Below are positions 18,241 through 26,187 of a stretch of DNA of 64,000 bases, one piece after another. Position 1 is the first letter of the stretch, and each line of letters opens with the position of its first letter. The DNA is from Amycolatopsis sp. NBRC 101858 (lineage in GTDB: Bacteria > Actinomycetota > Actinomycetes > Mycobacteriales > Pseudonocardiaceae): positions 434,001 to 498,000 of the forward strand of contig NZ_BSTD01000001.1 of the NCBI RefSeq assembly GCF_030269325.1. The letters run 5' to 3'. The notes beneath the pieces were generated by a model. It made no database searches, was not told where the DNA came from, and worked only from the letters and a program-made list of their open reading frames with translations. The position numbers were made by a program, and so were the translations under genes.

Positions 18241-18870
18241 ATGACGCGTCCCGAAACCGCCGCCGAAGTGTTCGACGCGCTCGGCAAGGACTACGAACAC
18301 GCCTTCCGGAACCTGGCCGAGCAGCGGGCCGCGATCACCGCGCTGGCCGGGGACCTCCCCGCCGGCGCCGCCGTGCTGGACCTCGGCTCGGGAACCGGAC
18401 GCCCGACCGCCGACCTGCTCACCGCGGCCGGCCACGCGGTGACCGGGTACGACATCGCGCCGAAGATGGTCGAGATCGCGCGCGCCCAGGTGCCCGCGGC
18501 GCGCTTCGAGGTCGGCGACCTGCGCGAACTGTCCTTCGAGGCCGCCACCTGGGACGCGATCACAGCGTTCTTCTCGACGCTCCAGCTTCCCCGGGCCGAC
18601 CAGGAGACGATGCTCGGCCGGTTCGCGGAGTGGCTGAAGCCGGGCGGCGTGCTCGTCTTCGCCACGGTGCCCGCCGACGTGGACGGCGTCGACATCGTCT
18701 TCATGGGACACCCGGTGCGCGCGAGCAGCTTCACGGCGGAGGTTCTCGCGGAGAAGCTGCGCGCGGCCGGCCTGGAGATCGTCCGCGAGGAGCAGGCACT
18801 TTTCGTGCCCGACCACCCCGACGCCGGGCCCGAACCCCACGTCTACCTCACCGCGCGCAAGCCTTCGTGA
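18241..18870 (+). CDS. Class I SAM-dependent methyltransferase
   Basis: A 209-residue cytoplasmic methyltransferase. Motif I is VLDLGSGTG at residues 45-53, with the acidic loop GYDIAPKMVEIAR after it and FEVGDLRELSFE as motif II. ITAFFSTLQLPRADQ and the KPGGVLVFATVP strand complete the Methyltransf_11/25 fold. The substrate is unknown. An AAGGTGGG ribosome site sits five bases before the ATG at 18241; the open frame continues upstream but into non-coding-like sequence. It is divergent from the beta-helix glycosidase. Confidence 0.85.
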   Translation: MTRPETAAEVFDALGKDYEHAFRNLAEQRAAITALAGDLPAGAAVLDLGSGTGRPTADLLTAAGHAVTGYDIAPKMVEIARAQVPAARFEVGDLRELSFEAATWDAITAFFSTLQLPRADQETMLGRFAEWLKPGGVLVFATVPADVDGVDIVFMGHPVRASSFTAEVLAEKLRAAGLEIVREEQALFVPDHPDAGPEPHVYLTARKPS

Positions 18871-18974
18871 GTCGATCGTCGCGTCAACCCCTCACCAGGC
18901 TGATCACCCGGTGGACATGAATTTTACTCAAGTTCGTGCGTATCCCGGGCCGCGGAGCCGAGCTAAAGTGAGGA

Positions 18975-20156
18975 ATGGGCATCGAAGCTCTCGCCAGGCC
19001 AGTGCCTCGCGAACACCGGGAGCTGGTGCGCGAGATGCTGGCCAGACTGCCCGAATTCGCCGACCGCCTCGCCCGCCTGCTGAGCGAAGAAGACGAGTTC
19101 TACCGCCAGGTGGAGCACGTCGCGCCCGGTGAGCTGCGGCAGGTCTGCCGGGCCAACCTCGAGCGCGCGCTGACCGCGCTGGTCGACGGCCGCGGCCTCG
19201 CCCTCGACGCCGCCCGCAAGACCGGGCTCGTCCAAGCGCGCCAAGGCATCCCGCTGCCCGCGGTGCTGCGCGCCTTCCGCATCGGCGGCACCTTCGTCTA
19301 CGAATGCCTCCTCGAGCTCGCCGGGCCGGAGTTCCTCAACCCCACCCGGACGATCGAGATCAACTCCTACGTCTGGAAGGCGATCGACCTCTACTCCGAC
19401 GCCCTGACCACGGCGTACGAGCAGGTCGCCGCCGAGCCGTCGCACGCCGACGCGCGCCGGCTGGACGACCTGCTCCGCGGCCGGCTCCCGAGCCAGGCCG
19501 ACATGGAGGCCGCCGCCCGGGAGCTGGGCCTGCCGACCGCGGGCATGTTCGTCGTCGTGGTCACCGAACGCGTCGAGCCCGACGGGCAGGACACCGTCGA
19601 GGCGCTGCTGCGCGCCCGCCGCTGGCGCTCGGCCTGGCGGCCCGGCGGCGAGGCGGGCCTGGTCGCGATCGACCGCATCGAAGACGTCCGGCGGCTGCGC
19701 GAAGTGCTGGGCTCGCTGCCGGTGGCGGCCGGGATGAGCAAGCCGTTCAGCGGGTTCCCGGACGTCCCGGACGCGCTGCACCGGGCCCGGATCGCCCGCC
19801 GCTCGCTGCCCTCGGGCACCGCCGGCGTGGTGGTGTTCGGCGACTCGCCGGTGACGACGCTGGTCGCCGCCGCGCCGGGGATGGCCCGCGACGTCGTGCG
19901 GTCCGCGCTGGCCGGCGTGCTCACCCTGCCGGGCGCGGAACGCAAGGTCATGCTCGACACGCTGCTCGCGTGGTTCGCCGGCCACGGCTCGGCGAAGGAG
20001 GCCGCGGACCGCCTGTTCGTGCACCCCAACACGGTCCGCTACCGCCTGCGCCGCGTGCAGGACCTGACCAAGCGCGACCTCACCGACCCCGTCGACATCG
20101 GCGAGCTGTACGTCGCCCTCGAATCGGTGCGCCTCGACCCCGGACCGAGTGAGTGA
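18975..20156 (+). CDS. PucR-family transcriptional regulator
   Basis: A 393-residue regulator of the PucR/CdaR type. The N-terminal 165 residues form an RsbRD-like sensor helix bundle (LVREMLARLPEFADRLARLL). A GGDEF-like degenerate middle domain follows. The C-terminal HTH_30 domain is unmistakable: LDTLLAWFAGHGSAKEAADR then LFVHPNTVRYRLRRVQDLT. Members often control purine, amino-acid or secondary-metabolite pathways. A GAGGA just before the ATG and a TAAAGT box five to ten bases upstream make either leadered or leaderless expression possible. Nearby genes give no clear target. Confidence 0.85.
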   Translation: MGIEALARPVPREHRELVREMLARLPEFADRLARLLSEEDEFYRQVEHVAPGELRQVCRANLERALTALVDGRGLALDAARKTGLVQARQGIPLPAVLRAFRIGGTFVYECLLELAGPEFLNPTRTIEINSYVWKAIDLYSDALTTAYEQVAAEPSHADARRLDDLLRGRLPSQADMEAAARELGLPTAGMFVVVVTERVEPDGQDTVEALLRARRWRSAWRPGGEAGLVAIDRIEDVRRLREVLGSLPVAAGMSKPFSGFPDVPDALHRARIARRSLPSGTAGVVVFGDSPVTTLVAAAPGMARDVVRSALAGVLTLPGAERKVMLDTLLAWFAGHGSAKEAADRLFVHPNTVRYRLRRVQDLTKRDLTDPVDIGELYVALESVRLDPGPSE

Positions 20157-20237
20157 CCCCCACACCGGCGAAGCTCGGTTGACCCGCGGCCGGCGCGGTC
20201 CATTCCTCAGTGGACCAGCACCGACCGAGGAGGGGTC

Positions 20238-20657
20238 ATGAAGAAGATGCTGACCGGGGCCGTCGTCGGCGCGCTCGTCGCGGTGTCCACGGCCGGAACC
20301 GCCGAGGCCGCCCCGGCTTTCGTGCCGCCGACGGCCGCGGGCTGCGGCGGCACCGGCTACGCACCGCCCGGCGGCGCGTGGGGCGCGGTGTCGAACTCGA
20401 GCTGCGGGCTGGCCGGTTCCCCCGGCCTGAAGATCCGCTACACCTACACCTCGCGCTCCGACGCCAGCCCGATCCACGCCTCCGCCAAGCACTACACCAC
20501 CGCGGAAGGCAGCAACCCGGGTGCGGAGCAGTGGACCGAGTTCGGCGCCGGCACCCGCGGCGACAGCGGCCTGCTGCCCTGGGGCAACTCGCTGGCCATG
20601 AAGTCGATCAAGTTCCAGTCGATCAACGTGCTCGGCGCGATCGTCGACTGGTCGTGA
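20238..20657 (+). CDS. Small secreted protein of unknown function
   Basis: A 139-residue exported protein. The signal peptide MKKMLTGAVVGALVAVSTAG ends at a TAEA/AP cleavage site near residue 25. The mature part has two cysteines (CGG and SCG, about residues 36 and 56) likely to form a disulfide, and is rich in serine, tyrosine and glycine, suggesting a small beta-fold. The CGAGGAGGGGTC ribosome site is excellent. It overlaps the next gene by four bases (GTGA), so the two exported proteins are co-translated. No family recognised. Confidence 0.75.
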   Translation: MKKMLTGAVVGALVAVSTAGTAEAAPAFVPPTAAGCGGTGYAPPGGAWGAVSNSSCGLAGSPGLKIRYTYTSRSDASPIHASAKHYTTAEGSNPGAEQWTEFGAGTRGDSGLLPWGNSLAMKSIKFQSINVLGAIVDWS

Positions 20658-21055
20658 GCAGGCTCTGGGTCCTGGCGCTGCCGGCACTGGCCTGCGCGTG
20701 CGGCGCGCCGACGGCGCCGGGACCCACCGCCGCCGAGACGGCCGTGCGCGAGTACGTGGCGCTGCGCAACGCGGGTGATCTGCCGGGGCTGCTCGGGAAG
20801 TCGTGCGGCGGCCTGTACTCCTCGACGGAAAGCCTGCTCGCGCAGAGCCCGGAGCAGCGCCGGGCGGTCACCGATTCGATGCGGGCGCACCCGGTCGAGG
20901 TCGAGTCGGTCGTCGTCGATCCGGCCGGGGACCACGTGTTCGGCGCGACGATGACCGGCTCCGCGCAGACCGCCGGCGGCCGCCGGACCGCCGTCCAGCA
21001 CGGCGAGGTGCGGCAGTACCGGGACGGCTGGCGGGTCTGCGCACTCCATCCCTGA
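20654..21055 (+). CDS. Putative lipoprotein/NTF2-like secreted protein
   Basis: A 133-residue protein starting with a GTG that overlaps the previous stop. The N-terminus VSRLWVLALPALACACGAPT is a lipoprotein-type signal with cysteines at the expected lipobox position, although the box is not perfect. After it comes a helix TAAETAVREYVALRNAGDLP typical of NTF2-like/DUF4878 small domains, and HGEVRQYRDGWRVC at the end. Probably a membrane-anchored extracellular protein working with the secreted product upstream; function unknown. Confidence 0.65.
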   Translation: MSRLWVLALPALACACGAPTAPGPTAAETAVREYVALRNAGDLPGLLGKSCGGLYSSTESLLAQSPEQRRAVTDSMRAHPVEVESVVVDPAGDHVFGATMTGSAQTAGGRRTAVQHGEVRQYRDGWRVCALHP

Positions 21056-21094
21056 CTTATTGACTTTCGATAGATATCCAGCGATAGTCGTCGC

Positions 21095-21574
21095 ATGTTG
21101 ACCGAAAGACGCGCGGTCGCCGCGCTCCGGGTGTTCCTCGTGGTGCTGTTCGGCGTGCTCCTCGTGTTCCAGACGCTGTCGCTGCCGGGCGGGATCGCCT
21201 ACCAGACCTCGCAGAACCCGCACGACGCGAACCTGCGCTGGCCGCTGACCGCGATCGCGGTGTTCCTCGTGCTGTGCGTGCAGGTGGTGCTCGTCGCGAC
21301 CTGGCAGCTGCTGACACTGGTCAAGAAGGACCGGATCTTCACCGCGGCGTCCCTGAAGTGGGTCGACGCGATCGTGTGGGCGATCGGCGCCGCGTGGCTG
21401 GTGTTCGTCGGCATGCTGATCTTCGTCGGCTTCAACGCGGACGACCCGGGGATGCCGATGCTGCTGTTCCTGGTGACGGTCGGGATCACCGTGCTCGGCC
21501 TGCTGATGGTGGTCATGCGCGCGCTGCTGCGCCAGGCCACCACCCTCCGGAGCGACCTGGAAGCGGTCATCTGA
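21095..21574 (+). CDS. DUF2975 membrane protein
   Basis: A 159-residue protein with four transmembrane helices (about 10-30, 50-75, 90-112 and 122-145). The TWQLLTLVKKDRIFTAASLKWV loop between helices 2 and 3 is the hallmark of DUF2975. It is followed, with stop and start overlapping by one base (TGATG), by a small Cro-like regulator. This membrane protein plus YozG-like HTH pair is found widely and probably forms a signalling or self-regulating unit. The molecular role is unknown. Confidence 0.85.
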   Translation: MLTERRAVAALRVFLVVLFGVLLVFQTLSLPGGIAYQTSQNPHDANLRWPLTAIAVFLVLCVQVVLVATWQLLTLVKKDRIFTAASLKWVDAIVWAIGAAWLVFVGMLIFVGFNADDPGMPMLLFLVTVGITVLGLLMVVMRALLRQATTLRSDLEAVI

Positions 21575-21780
21575 TGGCGATCGTCGTGCGCATCGACGTC
21601 GAGCTGGCCAAGCGCAAGCTGAGTGTCGGCGAGTTCGCCGAGAAGGTCGGGCTGACCCCGGCCAACATCGCGGTGCTGAAGAACGGGCGCGCGAAGGCGG
21701 TCCGGTTCAGCACGCTGGAGGCGATGTGCCGGGTGCTCGGCTGCCAGCCCGGAGACCTGCTGGAGTGGGTCGACGAGTAG
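21574..21780 (+). CDS. Cro/C1-type HTH regulator, YozG-like
   Basis: A 68-residue single-domain DNA-binding protein: IVVRIDVELAKRKLSVGEFA is the first helices, ANIAVLKNGRAKAVRFSTLE the recognition region, and LCQP-like CRVLGCQPGDLLEWV the end. It belongs to the small HTH_26/YozG family that accompanies DUF2975 proteins. Translationally coupled to the preceding membrane protein, which may control its activity. Confidence 0.88.
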   Translation: MAIVVRIDVELAKRKLSVGEFAEKVGLTPANIAVLKNGRAKAVRFSTLEAMCRVLGCQPGDLLEWVDE

Positions 21781-21781
21781 T

Positions 21782-21803
21782 GCTCGCCCCAGCGGCGGCG
21801 AGC
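21782..21803. terminator. Probable terminator between convergent genes
   Basis: GCTCGCC (21782-21788) and GGCGAGC (21797-21803) form a 7-bp stem right after the HTH stop. The rest of the 140-base spacer holds a repeated GGCCGCAAGCTC element (from about 21806 and 21871) that can form alternative stems. Confidence 0.4.
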
Positions 21804-21920
21804 GGGGCCGCAAGCTCGCCACCGCCGGCGCGACCGGAGCGAACCGGCCGCGCCCCAGCGCTCGCCCCGTGGCCGCAAGCTCCCCGCCTCGAGCGCAGCC
21901 GGGACCAGCCCGCCGCGTCC

Positions 21921-23033
21921 CTAGTGGTCGCCCCGGTGGCGGCGGGCGGCGAGGGCCGCCGCGGCGAAACCGTGGTCGAGCATCTCCTTCTCGTACTCCC
22001 CGACCGCGTCGAGCAGCGGTGCGCCCGACACCAGCCGTCCCGCGAGCAGGCCCGCGTCGTGCAGGGCCACGCCCGCGCTGATGCCCGCCGGTGGCATCGG
22101 GTGCGCCGCGTCGCCTGCCAGGGTCACCGGGCCCGGGGCCCACGGCTCGGGCCGCTCGGACGTGTACACGCTCGACGGCACCACGTACGCCGGGTCGCTC
22201 AGCCGGATCAGCGCACCCAGTGCCGGGTGCCAGTCCGCGAGCGTCTTCGCCGCCAGGTCGATCAGCTCGCCCGCGCCCAGCCGGAAGAAGCCCGGGCCGA
22301 ACACGCTCGACGACGCGGCCGCCGCCCACATCACGTAGTCCTCGCCCGGCGGGAAGCCGAACTCGGCCGGGTCGCGCCGGAAGCGCTGCGCGGCGAGGAC
22401 GATCCCGCGGCCGTCCGGGCCGGCCACCCCGAGGAAGCCTTCGAGCGCCGCGTCCGGGGTCAGGTCGCGGGCTTCGCGGGTCAGCGGGGTGCGGCCGTAG
22501 ATCAGCCGCGCGTCGTCGGTGGTCACCGGGAAGTCCGGCAGCAGCTGCCGCCGGATGCCGGAGCCGACGCCGTCGGCGGCGACCAGCAGGTCGCCGTCTT
22601 CGGTGGTGCCGTCGGCGAACCGGACGCGCACCCGGTCGCCGGGCAGCAGGGTGTAGCCGGCGAACTCGGCGCCGAAGCGCGTGCAGCCGGCGAGGTCGCG
22701 CAGCATGATCCGGCGCAGCGTCAGCCGGTCGACGGTGATCCCGGCGGCCTCCGGCGGCACCGGGATCTCGGTGAAGGTCCCCAGGTCGGGGCCGGCCACG
22801 GTGACCCCGCGCCCGGTCCGGCACGACGTCGCCGCGGCCTGCTCGTACGCCTCGGACGGCAGCCATTCGCGCAGGGCCGCGTCGCCGTCGCCGCCGATGT
22901 GGATCCGGTAGCCCTGGGCGCGGGCGTCGACGGTGGCGTCCCGCTCGAAGAGCAGGACGTCGATGCCGTGCCGGCGCAGGCCGTGGGCCAGGCACGGGCC
23001 GGCCAGCCCGGCCCCGCTGATGAGAACTCGCAT
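21921..23033 (-). CDS. FAD-dependent aromatic monooxygenase
   Basis: A 370-residue flavoprotein of the PHBH/tetracycline-hydroxylase class. Rossmann motif GAGLAG is at residues 7-12 with the acidic FERD at the end of strand 2. A DG-type motif lies in LLVAADGVGSGIRR. The second FAD motif is GDAAHPMPPAGISAGVALHD. Such enzymes use NAD(P)H and O2 to hydroxylate phenols, polyketides or antibiotics; resistance by substrate hydroxylation is possible. ACGGGGGTAACC precedes the ATG. It is divergent from a MarR gene and a perfect 26-bp operator lies between them, so substrate-induced derepression is likely. Confidence 0.88.
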   Translation of the reverse strand: MRVLISGAGLAGPCLAHGLRRHGIDVLLFERDATVDARAQGYRIHIGGDGDAALREWLPSEAYEQAAATSCRTGRGVTVAGPDLGTFTEIPVPPEAAGITVDRLTLRRIMLRDLAGCTRFGAEFAGYTLLPGDRVRVRFADGTTEDGDLLVAADGVGSGIRRQLLPDFPVTTDDARLIYGRTPLTREARDLTPDAALEGFLGVAGPDGRGIVLAAQRFRRDPAEFGFPPGEDYVMWAAAASSSVFGPGFFRLGAGELIDLAAKTLADWHPALGALIRLSDPAYVVPSSVYTSERPEPWAPGPVTLAGDAAHPMPPAGISAGVALHDAGLLAGRLVSGAPLLDAVGEYEKEMLDHGFAAAALAARRHRGDH

Positions 23034-23048
23034 GGTTACCCCCGTGGT

Positions 23049-23074
23049 GAGATGGTCTCATCTGAGACCATCTC
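23049..23074. promoter_or_regulatory. MarR operator (perfect 12-2-12 inverted repeat)
   Basis: GAGATGGTCTCA-TC-TGAGACCATCTC spans 23049-23074 between the monooxygenase and marR starts. The binding protein is inferred to be the adjacent MarR product. Confidence 0.85.
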
Positions 23075-23081
23075 AGGATGC

Positions 23082-23087
23082 TAGCAT
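23082..23087 (+). promoter_or_regulatory. -10 box of leaderless marR (TAGCAT)
   Basis: TAGCAT ends eight bases before the ATG at 23096; the -35 region would fall inside the operator, which explains autorepression. Confidence 0.55.
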
Positions 23088-23095
23088 TTTCCGCC

Positions 23096-23524
23096 ATGGA
23101 GGCTCAACCGGTCGATCCGACCGCCATCGGGATGCTGCTCAACCGCGCCCACCGGCTGGCCCGCGCGCACGCCAACGACGCGGCGCGGCCGACGGGCATC
23201 GAGCTGCAGCACGCCGGCGTGCTCTCGGCGATCCGGGCCGGCGGGATCCGCAGCCAGCGCGAGCTCGGCGCGGCCCTCGGCGTCGACAAGTCCACCCTGG
23301 TCCGGATCGTCGACGACCTGGAGCACCGGAACCTGCTGCGGCGGCAGCGATCCCCGCAAGACCGGCGGGCGTACGAAATCGTGATCACCGAGGAGGGCGA
23401 GCGCCGGCTCGCCGAGGCGAACGAGCTGTTCGCCGAGGCGATGACCGGCTTGCTGAAGCTGTTCGACGACGACGAGCAGCGCCGGCTGCACGAGCTGCTG
23501 AACCGGTTCGTCGCGCAGGGCTAA
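23096..23524 (+). CDS. MarR-family transcriptional regulator
   Basis: A 142-residue MarR repressor. The winged-helix core has QRELGAALGVDKSTLVRIVD as the recognition helix and RRQRSPQDRRAYEIVITEEG as the beta-wing, with the conserved D-x-R arginine. N- and C-terminal helices form the dimer interface. The ATG at 23096 is preferred over one at 23078 because a TAGCAT -10 box is correctly placed for a leaderless transcript. Its stop overlaps the convergent amidase-like gene by four bases. It should control the divergent FAD monooxygenase. Confidence 0.88.
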   Translation: MEAQPVDPTAIGMLLNRAHRLARAHANDAARPTGIELQHAGVLSAIRAGGIRSQRELGAALGVDKSTLVRIVDDLEHRNLLRRQRSPQDRRAYEIVITEEGERRLAEANELFAEAMTGLLKLFDDDEQRRLHELLNRFVAQG

Positions 23525-24012
23525 GCCGCGTCGGCCTCCACCAGCCGGGCCAGCTCCAGCAGCGTGCTCTCGAAGCCGGGACCGGCGGTGAGCGCCACCG
23601 TGAGCGGACCCCCGCGCCGGCCGTGGCCCACCGGGAGCGTCACCGCCGGCTCCGTCCACTGGGGACGGTCCACACCGGCCGAGACGACCACGTCCGGCCG
23701 GGTCACCACCCGGCGGCGGCCGCCCGCGTCGAGGTCGAGCACGACGTTGCCGTGCAGGGAAAGCAGCGCCGCGACGTCGGCGACGGCGTCGCGCAGCTCG
23801 CGGTCGGCGATCGAGTCCGAATGCGCGCCGATCGCCGCCCGGGAGGGCTCGCCGCCGAGCCTCGGCACGATCACGCCGAGGTCGCCAAGGGTGCAGGCGA
23901 GCACCCGGATGCCGGGCACGCCGGCCAGCGGGTCGGTCAGGGTGATTCCCGCGCTCGCGGCCACCGCCACGATCCGGGCCCGCCAGCGCGCGGTGGCCGC
24001 GATGGCGACCAT
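23521..24012 (-). CDS. Hypothetical protein resembling an amidase C-terminus
   Basis: A 163-residue frame on the minus strand. Its last third (WTEPAVTLPVGHGRRGGPLT then VALTAGPGFESTLLELARLV) resembles the C-terminal end of amidase-signature enzymes. The Ser-Ser-Lys catalytic core and its glycine-rich region are absent. It may be the remnant of a larger amidase or a small free-standing relative. The start is uncertain: ATG at 24012 with a weak AGGACCC upstream, or ATG at 24117. The four-base overlap with marR and normal codon use argue that it is a real gene. Confidence 0.5.
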   Translation of the reverse strand: MVAIAATARWRARIVAVAASAGITLTDPLAGVPGIRVLACTLGDLGVIVPRLGGEPSRAAIGAHSDSIADRELRDAVADVAALLSLHGNVVLDLDAGGRRRVVTRPDVVVSAGVDRPQWTEPAVTLPVGHGRRGGPLTVALTAGPGFESTLLELARLVEADAA

Positions 24013-24238
24013 CGAAGGGTCCTGGGGCAAAAGGGATGCGCTCCTTTGCGGTCCGGCGCGGCGGAGGGTGGATCGTCCGATGGTGGGCCCGTGCCCGTTG
24101 TGCCCGGGAACAAACATGTTTGGTCACTTGGTCCGAACGGCGGCGTACATGCGGCCTTCCGGTGGCACCGGGTGACTGTGACCGCCGGTCACACTTTGAC
24201 GTGCGGCGTGGCGCGGGCCACTATCCGCAGCACCTGAT

Positions 24239-24250
24239 TACCGCCGGGTA
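24239..24250. promoter_or_regulatory. TACC-N4-GGTA motif, copy 1
   Basis: TACCGCCGGGTA within the longer palindrome TTACCGCCGGGTAA (24238-24251), 37 bases upstream of the DUF3068 start. A second inverted repeat, GTGACC-GCC-GGTCAC, lies at 24178-24192 in the same 274-base spacer. One of five motif copies in the cell-wall locus. Confidence 0.55.
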
Positions 24251-24286
24251 ATTTGCGTGTCGACGAAGACCGACCCAGGAGGACCG

Positions 24287-25354
24287 TTGCGACGTGCTTT
24301 CGGCCTGATCTTGCTGGCACTGGGCGTTTTCGCGGTCGCCGGGGCGGTGCTCCTCCCCACCTACGTCTACCCCAAGCTCGCCAAGGTGCCGCTCGACCAG
24401 GACTCGACGTCGGTGCTCGAAGGCACCGCGAGCAAGGTCCTCGCCGTGACCGACGACGGCTCCGGCCCGGTGTCGAACATCCGCGAGAACGCCAAGCTGA
24501 CCGCGGTGGCGCACGTCCAGGCGAACTTCGCCGCACCCGAGATGCAGCAGGACACCGACTACGCGGTCTGGCTGCTGGCGGTGCAGGTCACCGACGACGC
24601 CGACAACACGGTGCTCAGCGCGAGCAAGCGGCAGGTCTGCTTCGACCGGCGCACCGGCGAGGGCTACGAGCCGAACGGCTCGACCGACCCGAAGTGCGAT
24701 GCCAGGAGCAGCTACGTCACCGAACTGAAGGACAAGGCCGACAAGGACGGCCAGAAGCCGCCCGAGACGAACGTCGAGAAGGCGCAGCCCGGCCTGAACT
24801 TCAAGTTCCCCTTCGGCACCGAGCAGCAGGACTACAAGGTCTACGACGACAACACCGGCGCGGCGGTCACCGCCCGCTACGCCGGCACCGAGACGGTGAA
24901 CGGGATCGAGACCTACAAGTTCGTCCAGGACATCCCGGACACGAAGCTCGACTCGAAGAAGGTGCCCGGCTCGCTGGTCGGCTCCGACCAGTCCAGCGTG
25001 GACGCCGACCTCTACTACCGCGGCGTCAACACGATGTGGGTGGAGCCGGTCACCGGGATCCAGGTCAAGCAGCAGCAACAGCAGCACCAGGAACTGCGCG
25101 TCGGCACCGGCGGCAGCGCGACGGTCGTGTTCGACGGGACGCTCGCCTACAACGGCCGGACCATCGCGCAGATGGTCGACCAGGTGAACGCGAACAGGGG
25201 CAAGCTGGAGTTCCTCTCGAGCACCGGCCCGCTCTGGCTCGGCATCGGCGGCGGCGTGCTCATCATCGCCGCGATCGTCGTGCTGGCCCGCCGCCGCCCG
25301 CCGGAGCCCCCGACGTCGCACCGGCGGCGCCAGGTCGCCTACGCGGGCAGCTGA
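24287..25354 (+). CDS. DUF3068 membrane-anchored envelope protein
   Basis: A 355-residue protein with one N-terminal helix (about residues 3-24), a long extracytoplasmic domain and a C-terminal helix (about 315-337). The layout and the beginning of the ectodomain (YPKLAKVPLDQDSTSVLEG) identify DUF3068, an actinobacterial family that in Mycobacterium lies next to arabinogalactan genes (Rv0227c as I recall). A glutamine run, KQQQQQHQ, lies near residue 260. The TTG at 24287 is chosen as start because CAGGAGGACCG precedes it perfectly. Probably works in envelope polysaccharide assembly; mechanism unknown. Confidence 0.85.
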   Translation: MRRAFGLILLALGVFAVAGAVLLPTYVYPKLAKVPLDQDSTSVLEGTASKVLAVTDDGSGPVSNIRENAKLTAVAHVQANFAAPEMQQDTDYAVWLLAVQVTDDADNTVLSASKRQVCFDRRTGEGYEPNGSTDPKCDARSSYVTELKDKADKDGQKPPETNVEKAQPGLNFKFPFGTEQQDYKVYDDNTGAAVTARYAGTETVNGIETYKFVQDIPDTKLDSKKVPGSLVGSDQSSVDADLYYRGVNTMWVEPVTGIQVKQQQQQHQELRVGTGGSATVVFDGTLAYNGRTIAQMVDQVNANRGKLEFLSSTGPLWLGIGGGVLIIAAIVVLARRRPPEPPTSHRRRQVAYAGS

Positions 25355-25355
25355 C

Positions 25356-26105
25356 TCAGCGCTTCCGGAGAACCAGGACCAGATTCCAGGACGCGATTTC
25401 ACGCAGGCCGGGAATCCGCACGATCCACATCGCCCAGCTCGGGTGGTACCGCGGATACCCGGCCACGAAATCGGCGAGCGGCGTCGCCTTCGCCCAGCGG
25501 AGCGCGGCGCCGACGGAAACCGGGAACAGGCTTTCCCCGAATTTGTTCTTCGGCTGCTTCCCCAGTTTCCGGGAATACCGCTGCCGGGCGTAGTACCCGC
25601 CGAGGAAGTGCCACGGCGCGGTCTCGTGGCCGCCCCACGGCGAGTACCACGGCGTGAAGGACGCGAAGATCGTGCCGCCGGGCTTGGTCACCCGGCACAT
25701 CTCGTCGAGCATCACCCACGGCTCGGCGACGTGCTCCAGCACGTTCGACGAGTAGCAGACGTCGACGGAACCGCTGCGCACGGGCAGTTCCGTGCCGCTG
25801 GCGCGGATCATGTTCTCCCCGGGCTCGCCGCGCGCGGACAGCTCGCCGACGTCCGGGTCGAGGCCGAGGTAGACCGCGCCGGCCGCGCGGAAGGCGTCGG
25901 AGAAGTAGCCGGGGCCGCCTCCGACGTCGAGCACCGTTCGCCCGGACAGCGGAGCGTGCGCCGCCAATTGCCGGACCGAGTCGCCGGCCAGCGCGGAATA
26001 GAAGCCGTCCGGGTCGGTCTGCTCGGTGAGGAACGTGCGGAACAGCGTGACGGAACGCCCGAGGGTGGCCTGATGAGGTCGGTCGAGCACCGGATTACCT
26101 ACCAT
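25356..26105 (-). CDS. SAM-dependent methyltransferase, Rv0224c-like
   Basis: A 249-residue class I methyltransferase with motif I VLDVGGGPG at residues 58-66, acidic GLDPDVG, VDVCYSSNVLEHVAEPWVML and KPGGTIFASFTPW. The C-terminal SPWGGHETAPWHFLGGYYAR stretch is characteristic of the envelope-locus methyltransferases of mycolata, matching the position of Rv0224c next to a GT4 gene. The acceptor is probably a cell-wall glycan or lipid carrier. It is divergent from the GT4 gene and ends one base from the DUF3068 stop. Confidence 0.85.
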   Translation of the reverse strand: MVGNPVLDRPHQATLGRSVTLFRTFLTEQTDPDGFYSALAGDSVRQLAAHAPLSGRTVLDVGGGPGYFSDAFRAAGAVYLGLDPDVGELSARGEPGENMIRASGTELPVRSGSVDVCYSSNVLEHVAEPWVMLDEMCRVTKPGGTIFASFTPWYSPWGGHETAPWHFLGGYYARQRYSRKLGKQPKNKFGESLFPVSVGAALRWAKATPLADFVAGYPRYHPSWAMWIVRIPGLREIASWNLVLVLRKR

Positions 26106-26142
26106 TGAACCGTCGCTTTCCCGAATACGTTCCTCTACTGTG

Positions 26143-26154
26143 TACGCACCGGTA
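26143..26154. promoter_or_regulatory. TACC-N4-GGTA motif, copy 2
   Basis: TACGCACCGGTA between the divergent methyltransferase (start 26105) and GT4 (start 26188) genes, roughly midway. Confidence 0.5.
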
Positions 26155-26187
26155 ACCTAGCATCGTCGCTACAGTTTGGATAACCCG

